A DNA stretch of 64,000 bases from Mariaggregatimicrobium sp964498785 (lineage in GTDB: Bacteria; Zhuqueibacterota; Zhuqueibacteria; Thermofontimicrobiales; Thiofontviventaceae): the NCBI GenBank assembly GCA_964498785.1, contig CAZCJL010000003.1, positions 1 to 64,000 on the forward strand. The letters are read 5' to 3'. The notes under the pieces were generated by a model. It saw only the letters and a list, made by a program, of their open reading frames with translations, was not told the origin of the DNA and made no database searches. The position numbers and the translations under genes were made by a program. This document shows, piece by piece, positions 52,901-61,800 of this stretch; position 1 is the stretch's first letter, and every line of letters begins with the position of its first letter.

Positions 52901-53919
52901 AGGAAAGCTAATTTCAGATACTCATTTCGTTCGCTAACAACGCGTTTGTCAACATATTCCTTTTTAATCAGTAAATGATTTTCACCAATTTTTTCATTAT
53001 TTTCCGCATAAATCGGGCTTACAATATCATAAACCTCAACGCCATCATTTATTTGATACAAATATATACCAGGATGTATCTCTTTAATTTTATCAGGAAG
53101 GCGATACTCAGTAAACGTTAGTTCATCATCAGTGCTGTATTGGCATAAATTTTCTGAATCAATGATAATAATTTTATAAATCTCATTTCTTTCCTCCAAA
53201 TCGATCGCATCTACCAAGTGTGTTCCGATATAAAGAGTACTAAGCGCAAATTCGCCTGGTTTAACAACCGAATTTGCAATATTTACAGAATTTGACTTTT
53301 CAAATGCCAATATTTCATCAGTGACCTGCTGTCCTTTAACAAAGAAAAAATACATATATCCAATGGCAATGATAGCCGTGAGAATAGCAGCAGGAATCAA
53401 TGAATAATTTGATCTAAGGCTCTGAGAAATTCCAGAGGATTGGCTTGTTTTACTTACCGCATCTTGTATTTCCGGTATTTCTTTCTTTCGGAAATCACCA
53501 TCGCGATACTTAATCATCCGTAATTCATTACCTTCTTCAGTATGGCGATAGTCGATTTCGTCCATCAGCCGACGCATAATGAAAATACCCAGTCCACCTT
53601 TTTTACCAATGTCAACATATCGCTTAAGATCGGGGTCTTTTGCTTTTGCAGGATCAAAATATTTTCCCTGATCAATGAGAGATACCACCATGCTATTTTT
53701 ACGAACGAGAACTCTTAGGGTGATGTCGCCGTCCTCATCGCGATAAGCATGCTTAATGATGTTAGTAGCAGCTTCATCAATGGAAAGCTTGAACGCATTT
53801 ATAACACTATCAGGGAATTTATATTTTTTACCCGACTTCGTAACGAAATTTCTTAATTCGCCCAAATAGTCTATATGACCAGGAACTTTTATTTCATCTT
53901 TGTGGACTGTTTTAAACAC
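49972..53919 (-). CDS. Fused anti-sigma kinase / PP2C phosphatase / HTH / TPR signalling protein
   Basis: A 1315-aa membrane protein. In order: HATPase of the RsbW/SpoIIAB type (about 1-140; SIDEAATNIIKHAY, GGLGIFIMRRLMDEI); membrane helix about 174-194; extracytoplasmic sensor about 195-333; second helix about 336-357; HAMP-like segment; SpoIIE-type PP2C phosphatase about 425-660 (VGGDYYDF, ADVSGKGVPG, YTDGITEAMN, NDDITLVAIK); two helix-turn-helix units about 665-790 (ILNGKNIREACENAGITTYA; YGAKRISEELNTEKYGFTKI) like those of IS481/IS3-type transposases; a disordered, very acidic linker about 850-1180; terminal TPRs from about 1185. It unites kinase and phosphatase of a partner-switch with the STAS protein downstream. 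DNA binding is inferred. Confidence 0.88.
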   Translation of the reverse strand: MFKTVHKDEIKVPGHIDYLGELRNFVTKSGKKYKFPDSVINAFKLSIDEAATNIIKHAYRDEDGDITLRVLVRKNSMVVSLIDQGKYFDPAKAKDPDLKRYVDIGKKGGLGIFIMRRLMDEIDYRHTEEGNELRMIKYRDGDFRKKEIPEIQDAVSKTSQSSGISQSLRSNYSLIPAAILTAIIAIGYMYFFFVKGQQVTDEILAFEKSNSVNIANSVVKPGEFALSTLYIGTHLVDAIDLEERNEIYKIIIIDSENLCQYSTDDELTFTEYRLPDKIKEIHPGIYLYQINDGVEVYDIVSPIYAENNEKIGENHLLIKKEYVDKRVVSERNEYLKLAFLILLLGYVGIVILIYIVMNPFRKLSEWVKQLGHGEVEDEYDFDTGNELGEIAKAFSEITDKFRKSQVNLAEQERLQKEMQLAQDIQQTLLPTTVPQLEGYEISSFYEAAKQVGGDYYDFVEVDKDSLGIVVADVSGKGVPGSLVMTMIRTALRTEARGVKSSAEVLARLNNFVVNDMRKGMFVTIFYVIIDSKKRRLNYASAGHNPMILFRQSTNKTYYLNPKGFPVGISLPDPELFKKSIDSDTIQLVEDDVLLIYTDGITEAMNQKRDLFGEERLLDAIRKHATLRVEPFTEGIKDEIYSFTQGFEQNDDITLVAIKERSSPEKIEYQRAQKAHNLILNGKNIREACENAGITTYAYYNKYKKVFEEEGVEAYSIDDIISLESKHFSIEEKTKIYDIIKKYPEYGAKRISEELNTEKYGFTKINESRVYDELVRSRLNTRQLREAYVARSGKKKRMKPPGTPMLTLDGRIILDRKEFEAEEDIVEETTQDFIEKGEPKKQLKEKTETTTKKTEEQKEPQKEFDDEFLIENLISEPIENLLEKKRGAQYQDSGSESAKQHEKDDEADEDVNISHNELYEENDVEDEEIEVSQNEMDEKEIDDSFVDLFAESNEEEIEIDEQDAEIRDRESDLNSEDSRIISHADSEINVEDETVEQEEDSQDESQELVTDSSMSDVDIELLDIEDSYDVEDGIEHDFSFKDMWNNEDEKDQQQIEEHETNNNKKDVEDPENMKKDEPATNEVSEVNEEQETENSSKDEKDEDFLEISAVDIQNDFEDTITIFNKDDQLTFTDLVDEIGEHITYFDSETEEQQSTLKGESSEDEDSTYGNNEEMLNEELRDKNLLDKMLKEKHLILGLKYYRDNRFDEAINEFKRVLEIYPDFKEVHSILGNAYFRNDMSELAMNEYQLVIQIDPYDVDAYENIGVIYANWGEYSKAIDEWEKLLEIDGSRSDIRKNVEKAKNILQNVEESNNSHK

Positions 53920-53943
53920 CCTCTCTGTTTAACCTCCCTTTAA

Positions 53944-55869
53944 TTATTCCTGCCCTCTTCGCTTACGCTCAAGCTGTTCCCTGGCCGTATCAATTCCATC
54001 TAATATTTCTTTATTATAGGGTTGAATTTTTTGCAATGCTTCTAATATTTCAAGGGCCTGTTCGTATTTTCTTTCATTCATTAGCCTCAAACTCTTCAGA
54101 AAATCTGCTTTCACCTGCCCTGTCATTGGCTCGCGTTTCGCAAAAGCCCGTGCTTTTACTTCATCATAACGTTTTCTAACCTCTTTGTTTTTCGGATCAA
54201 ATATTAGTGCTTTTTCATAGGCTTCCATCGCCTTTTTGTATTCCTTACGAATTTGATAATTTCGTCCTTGTTGATACAAATCATAAAAACTCAGCTTATT
54301 TTCATACTTTGCTCGTCGCTCGTTAATTTCGTTTCTAATTTTTCGATCATCAGGATTCAAGCTAATTGCTTTATTTAAAATATTAATTGCTTCAATAAAT
54401 TTACCGTTTCTACCCAATGCATCTGCACGCTGAATTAAAGAATATATTTTTGAAGAATAATCGACTTCTGCTTTTTTGATATGTTCTAATGCTAATTTAT
54501 TTTCAGGATCGCGTTCCAATATTTTATTCCATTCTGAAATTGCTTTTTCATATTCTTCATTTTCATAAAACGACAATCCTCGTTTGAAATGCTCATTTAT
54601 AAATATACGATTTTCTTCACGTCTTCTCTCGCGGTCATTTCGCACCTGGATTTCGGCCAGCGTTTTTTCCATTTGTTCTTTATATTTTGTTTCAGCAAAT
54701 TTTAATAATTCCTTTGCCTCACGAATTTCGATAGCATCCGGCGCCTCTTCTTCAAATCCTATCACCACATTAAATTCTCTCTGGGCGCGCAAATAATCTT
54801 CTTCATCCATATAGCGCTTACCATATTCCATTGCTTTTGCTATTTTTTCATTTCTCTCCCATTCAACTTTCTGAGCAACCTGCCTGTCAATTTCTCGCAG
54901 CTTTCGCTCTTCAGCAATTCGGATCATTTCATTTTTCGATTTACCGAATGAAGCAGTTAAAGAGATTCTATGGCTGGTATCAAGTGGATGGTCGGCAAAT
55001 TTTCCATACGAGTAATCCAATTGAAACATATTATAACTAAATCCTGCGCCAAAAGCAAGTTGATTATTGTTCATTCCAAATCTTAGCATTGCCTGATCTT
55101 GAAATACATACTCTGTTCCGGTATGATAACGAAACGGACTATTGCCTCCACCCTGTTCAAAATCCATAAAGAAAATAACTTTAGTGCCTTGTGAGTTTAT
55201 CGGAATCGGTTTTGCGATACCAAATTTTAAATTCATGGGGAGCACATCCGCTTTTTCTAATGGTTTAAGACGAGGCGATAATAAATTTTGAATGTTAAAT
55301 CCCATCGACATCTCCCGGAGAATAGCGTTTCCAAAATCTGGTTTATACAAAAAACCGAGATCAGCACCCACCCCGGTATCAGAACTTCCCCACATCGAAA
55401 AATAATCAAGTTTAATATTCACTCCGATCGAAATACTATGAGGCAGGCTTTTAGCATAAGACAACAAAAATTGACTACGTTGGTATGATGTCGTTCCCTC
55501 CGACACATTTTGCTCATCGACTACTTTTATTCCATCTGTCCCGATTCTTAGTGCTCCAACGCCTATTGTCCCAAAATTCATGGTCGGATGCACATATCCG
55601 ACAAAATTATACTGCGTCTCAGCAATTAAGTTGGTATAAAAGAAAGAGACGCTTTTCTTTTGCACATGCTCCATGCCCGCAGGATTCCAATAAATAGCAG
55701 TAGCATCAAAAGGCATCGCGACATAAGCATTTCCTAATCCCATGGCTCTGGCGCCTACTCCTCCAACACTAAATAAATCAAGAGTGCCAGCCGAACCATC
55801 TCCTGATGCATATAGTTTTGCCCCCCCAAAAATACAACAAATAATTATTATTAAAATTCCTCTCTTCAT
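53944..55869 (-). CDS. PorV/UPF0164-type outer-membrane protein fused to TPRs
   Basis: A 641-aa exported protein. Signal peptide (GILIIIICCIFGGAKLYAS), then a PorV/UPF0164-like barrel of about 290 aa with the typical GGVGARAMGLGNAYVAMPFD and ATAIYWNPAGM opening and QLDYSYGKFADHPLDTSHRI close. A coiled-coil Arg/Glu-rich segment and about five TPRs follow (EEYEKAISEWNKILERDPEN, KEYKKAMEAYEKALIFDPKN). PorV proteins help release T9SS cargo. The TPR tail, which would project into the periplasm, is extra. Between the giant surface protein (22 nt) and the kinase-phosphatase (24 nt). Confidence 0.82.
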   Translation of the reverse strand: MKRGILIIIICCIFGGAKLYASGDGSAGTLDLFSVGGVGARAMGLGNAYVAMPFDATAIYWNPAGMEHVQKKSVSFFYTNLIAETQYNFVGYVHPTMNFGTIGVGALRIGTDGIKVVDEQNVSEGTTSYQRSQFLLSYAKSLPHSISIGVNIKLDYFSMWGSSDTGVGADLGFLYKPDFGNAILREMSMGFNIQNLLSPRLKPLEKADVLPMNLKFGIAKPIPINSQGTKVIFFMDFEQGGGNSPFRYHTGTEYVFQDQAMLRFGMNNNQLAFGAGFSYNMFQLDYSYGKFADHPLDTSHRISLTASFGKSKNEMIRIAEERKLREIDRQVAQKVEWERNEKIAKAMEYGKRYMDEEDYLRAQREFNVVIGFEEEAPDAIEIREAKELLKFAETKYKEQMEKTLAEIQVRNDRERRREENRIFINEHFKRGLSFYENEEYEKAISEWNKILERDPENKLALEHIKKAEVDYSSKIYSLIQRADALGRNGKFIEAINILNKAISLNPDDRKIRNEINERRAKYENKLSFYDLYQQGRNYQIRKEYKKAMEAYEKALIFDPKNKEVRKRYDEVKARAFAKREPMTGQVKADFLKSLRLMNERKYEQALEILEALQKIQPYNKEILDGIDTAREQLERKRRGQE

Positions 55870-55891
55870 CTCTCTTGCCTCATTCTATGCT

Positions 55892-58800
55892 TTATTTTAA
55901 AACTGCTATTTTTGTCATTGCCGATTTACCATAACTTGTTGTAATCGTAGCAACATATACCCCATTCAGTACTTTTCGGCCATTATCATTTCTGGCATCC
56001 CACATAATTGCACTGGCGCCATCATGCAATCCTTTTCTTCCCTGGGGTTCATTTCTACTATATGTTTTAGACCAAACCAATTCACCAAATAGTGTAAAAA
56101 TGCGTAATTCAACATCTGCATCTTCATCAAGATAATACTGAATTGTTGTCGTTGGTCTTTCCTTAGAACCAAAGGGATTTGGATAATTCCAAAATGCTTT
56201 ATTAAATTTTTTAGGAACGATTACAGAAAATCCGGATACAATTGAGAGATTATCTGATGATTCCCCGTTAAAGATTATTTTTGGCCGTCTTAGCGAACCA
56301 GCATCAACTAAATTTAAATGCTTACTGGAATCAATTGTTACCTGAAAATCAGAAACAACCGTATTCGCCGATATATCCACAACAAATTCTATATTTTTTG
56401 AATCTTCAGGAACTATCAATGTTGGATCATCAAATTCAATGATAAGCGGTTCTGTCTCAGGGATGGTTGACAATTCTCCGTAAACAACTGAATCCTCATT
56501 ATATTTAACAACTGCAATTCGAGTAATAACATCGTTTGGATTTTGAATCAAATCACCAAACTTATCCTTTAATTTCAGAGTGACTCCTTGAAATAGTACA
56601 CTGTTCGAGGCATCATTTCCGGAACAATCCATTTGTAAACCAAGCATCGGAACACTCGTGTCTCCTTTAGCGATAGAATTATTCGACCGCCTTGGAAGGA
56701 TTGATATTGTCACACTTTTTTCCTGTGTTGTTACAGAAATCGGACGACTCTCCTCGATAATCGCATCTCCAGCGATTTGCTTATTTGTATTTTCATCTTT
56801 TGGTGGTTCAATAAGTTTCACAGAAAAAATGTTTGCATCTCTTGCAGACAACGGTGCGGTTATCGTCCAGTATACGGTTTCATTTGCTCCGACTCGCGGA
56901 TCCAGGACATCATCGGTTACATACCCCTGACCCGGAGACAACGTTAATCTTACTTTGTAAAAATCTTCAGTAGCAGCTTTCCCGGTTTTTAAAAGATTTG
57001 CCATAATTGTAAACGATTGACCAGGCGATAAAACAATGCCGTCAACTGCGTCTGGCGGATCACTTATTATTGCGTTTAACGAAATTTCCGCTTGCTGTAC
57101 AACTTCCACCTGTATGTTTTCCGAAATTGTCTCGATATGATCTCCGCTATTATTATCACTACCTATCGCCTTAATCCAGATATCATTTACCACCGCTGCT
57201 TCTGACGGCGCCTTTAAAATCCATGTAACAACCCCCTGAGTGGATGTTCCAACCGGATTCTTATCTCGTATTTCTGTTGTAAAACCTTCGGGCAATTGAA
57301 TACTCACAGTAGGAAACCCATTCAAACTCGTCCAGCTAAGCTGTGTTTGTACAGTTATTTCCTGGTTCGTAGATAAGACCCGATCAAACGCACCGATTGG
57401 ATCTGTAATTCGAAAATCTTCAATTGTGATAGAACCAGCTTTTACTGTTTTTACAGAGACAGAACGCCTGTTTCCCGGAGCATACGCAAGATCATTCGTG
57501 TTTTCATCCAACGGGATCTGTTCAATTTTCACAGTAATCCGATTATTCCCCGTCACATTTGCTGGCGCTCTGGCAACCCATGTTACCGGATTGTCAATTG
57601 TAAATGATTTGATTGTATCTTCCTCTGTTGTAATTCCAGTCGCTCCGAAATCAATGGATAATGAACCCTCCCCAATCACATTCGCAGTTCCATCATTAAT
57701 AACAGTTGCGCTAATCGTCAGTTCTTGATTAATTGATAATGTACTATCTGTTTCCGGGGGAGATATAATACTGACATTTTCTAAATTCAAAAAAACTTTG
57801 GCTGCGGCAACAATTTCAAGGGTATCACTCTTTACATACTGAGTTTCACCAACCTCGCCAGTAGCATTAATCACCATCTCACGCTTTGTCAAATGTTCTC
57901 CTGTCGGAGCTTTTATTCTCCACTTTACGCTTGACGTTTCAACATCTTTTGTCGCTAATTCACCACTATTAAAGCTGTAGCCTTCTGGTAGTGCAATTGT
58001 TGCCTGGAGATTCTTTATATTATCCGAAATAGTAAAAGTCGATTGCAGATCAAAATATTGTTCCGTTGAAACCACGTTATCTTTCGCCCCATCTGGCCAA
58101 ACTAATTGCGTTGTGATATCCATATCCGACGGGACTGTTTTTACATTGATTTTGTCCTGATACTTTGATACATAAGCAGGAAAAGCAGTATTCAAATCAT
58201 CCGGTATTTTACTGATTGTAATAGTAAATGTATCATTTTCTGAAATATAATCAGGCGGAATTATTTCCAGTGTTTCCCATTGATTCATTGTATAGCTTCT
58301 TGTTGTAGAAATAGAATCAATTCCTGATAGCAATTGGATTTTGTAATCATCTGGTAAATTGATAGTAACTTTCCCGCTTAAATCGGTTTCTGCTGTTCCG
58401 ATATTTTCAACAATAAACCGCAGAGGAGAAATTTCATCCAATGTCATCACAGTATCAGCCACCTCAAATCGCACCGAAAGATCGGCTTTATTTTGCACCT
58501 GAAAAACAGCAACAGAATCATACGGAGAACCAATCAACGCCGATCCACCACTCAATCGCGATTTTGCCGAAATAATTTCTGCATCAAATTCGATGCGCTC
58601 TTCATCCAGTTTAGCAATGTGATTAAATTCCAGATAGCGTTCGCCTTTTGATGATATAGAATCCAACATTAACGTATCCGGAAGATAATTTATAGAATTT
58701 GATCCCAGACATACCCAAACACTATCCACCGGCTCCTCACCGGAATTTGTTATATCAACTTTTACTTTAAATTGTTGTTCTGTACTTAAAATGCCAACAC

Positions 58801-61800
58801 CATCTTCTATATGCGGGCATATCGGATCTGTTGAAATAATTCGTAGCGCCGCAGTTGTTTCGATAAAAACCTCACCGCTATCTCGGATAACAAAAGAACT
58901 ATCATTATTCAAATATGTGCCAGTCAACGTAACTTCAATTGAAGCATCTCCGCCCAACAATCCACCTTGATTGATAACGAAAATTAATGAATCATTACCT
59001 GGTTCCCACTCCGGAAAAGTTAAGTTATTTGATCCATGAAATTTTTCAGGCGCAGTAATAAAATAATCTGTCTGTAATTCACCGTCTATATAAAATTTCA
59101 AACTATCTTTATTCGGAGCATCAAATCTGACAGATCCGCCACCTGACTTCCAGACATGTACATTAACATACCAGTTTTTACTCAATGCTTCAACCGGATT
59201 TTTTGACGGGACAATTTTTATACTATCTATGGAAGCCGGTTTTAAAATCATTGCCGTGGCTGAATCATCCAAAGCCGGTGAAATAATGCTGTCATCAAAT
59301 TCAGATGTGTTATCACCGATCGCAGTATCAATTTCAGTGGTAAAAGTTTCAAGGGGGTTCCACTCTTCAAATGCGGTGATATTAAAATATGCTGTATCAA
59401 CACCGTTACCAGCAACCGAAAATGCATCTAAATTGTCGATTATTGATAGACCATCAGATATCATCTTTAACTTAACACCATGCACACCATCATCACCAGT
59501 GTTTTCAACAATCACAGCAATGCTAAAATCCTGATTCGTATCTACAAAAGGCGCATTCGGCGCCACATTCGTCGTTTCAATAATTCGTAAATTTGGTTTT
59601 GATTCAATAGTTACTGTTTCAAGATTGTTGTTTACACTTAACTTGTCTTCAAGCGCGTTAATATCAGCATACGTAATATTCACATTCATTTGACTTTCTG
59701 CGGGAGCATTTCCGGTTGAGTCAATTGTAAAATATAATGTGTCGGTTAAGCCACTGCTTAAAATGCTATCGCCTGATAGTACAAGATATTCCGGATTGAT
59801 AACTTTAAAATCAGAGCCAGTACTAAAATCAATGTACGTTAAATCTGAGGAAAAATCAACCACTATATCACTTGTTCCGGCATTTTTTACAGTTACACAA
59901 ACGTTCCAATCTTTGTCCTGCCCGGCGGTAGCCTCAACAACCCCTGGGTTAACTGAGGAAATGATGAGATCTGAAGCCGATTGAATATCAATCTGATCTT
60001 CACCGACAGCTAATAATTGAGTTTGGGCAACATCGCTTAAAAAAGCATTTCCGACAATTCGAACTTTCCCGATTGTACTCTCGCTTGTTTTATTGACTGT
60101 GAAAATTAATGTTTCTGTTGTATCTGCAAATAATGTGTCTATGTTTCCAAATTCTTCAAAATACAAAGGATTATCAACGGTAAATTCAGATGTAATTAAA
60201 TCAGTACCTGCATAAAAGTCAAGTCTGGCACTATCCAGAGCAACATTTGTTGTATCAAAATTATTCTGAATTTTCATTGTGACTGTCCAGGGTGTTGTTT
60301 GTCCTAAAATAACAGATTGCTGGTTATGAAAGAAATCTGTCACTGAGATTTCTCCCTTTTTCTCAACAACCCATTCGTCCGTAACGTCGGCATATTGATC
60401 AGTTATTAATTTCCCGGAATTGACGTCCTGTACGATAATTTTACCATCCAGTTTAATTTGGCCTTCCGTAGAATTTGCGCCGACTGTCACATTTTTGCCC
60501 AAAATTATTGCTGGTTCTCCTGCATAAATCGTATCCGGATTAGATGGATTGGAAATTTGACTATAGTCTTTTGTCAAATTTGTATACGGTGGTTGTTTCA
60601 GGCTAAATATTACACTATCTGCGTAAACAAGAGCATTTGCTCCTCCAGTATTTTCAACAGATAAATAAACAGATGTGCTTGTTCCTTGCTCTACCGTATC
60701 TTTTGGCGCGGTGACTGATACAATATTCAAAACCGGAGGTTGTTGAACCAAAATCGTATCTGTTATTCCGACTGCGGTATCCTGTAATGTCGTTGTTCCG
60801 CCAATCACTCCACTAATTCTGCCATCCACGATCACATTTTCAACCGGCGTATTATTCGCGACATCAATCCAAAATTTAAGTGTTTTGGATTGTTGGGGTA
60901 AAAGAACATCCACACTATCCCATGACACATCAAAATAGCTATTTAATTTCGTGCCTGTCAATGTGCTAAATTTCAAATCCGCAGTAAAAGAACCGATCTC
61001 ATTCGGACTCATATTCTGGACGAGAAAAGAGACTGCAATACTATCCTGTCCCTGACTTACTTTTTGGTTAACAATACTTATTTGACGCGCCCGAATAGCC
61101 GACAAAATAATCGAGGTGTCTCCGTAAGCTGTTCCTCTCACACTGGTCGCAGAAATAAAAGCTGATCCGCCTTTCGTCCCCGCCTGTATTTCAAATGTAA
61201 TTTGTCCATCCAGATCTGATTTTACCTGATGCCCCGGTAAATTTAAATCCTGGTCTATATAAAGCGAACCAAAACCGGTCCCTAAATTTTTCGGTGATAC
61301 GGAAATTGTAAATAATTCATTCGGAAGTATTTTATTTCCATATTTATCAAAAATTGTATCCGATGTGACACGGGTTAAGTCAATACCATCAGCAGTCAAT
61401 TCATTCACATTTGGCACAAGTACAAAGTCGCTTGCGGGCGCTCCGGATTCGATATAAATAGTCCCTGTTGAATCCTCTGCAACAAGGCCGAATTCTCCAT
61501 AAATTTTTACAGTATCCGGAGCAATGTGCGGAGCAAATATGAATTGATTGCTATTCACATTAATTACCGTGTCTTTCGTTTGTAGCGACCAGTCGACTGA
61601 GACTGTATCCAAATAATTACCTCGTGAATCATACGCCGAAGCATATAAAACGAGCGAATCGTCCACGCTCATAGTGTGGTCATTCAACTCTGTTGCAGTT
61701 GGACCAACACTTGTTGTTAATTTAATAGAATTGATACCGGAAATAGTAATTGTACCGGTTGTGTCAGATTCAACGCCTGCTTTTTCAACATATATTTTCC

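Noticed and set aside
49972..53919. Transposase-like HTH as a sign of a decayed insertion sequence
   Set aside because: There is no DDE catalytic domain or inverted repeat, and the frame continues unbroken through it, so it is a domain of the signalling protein.
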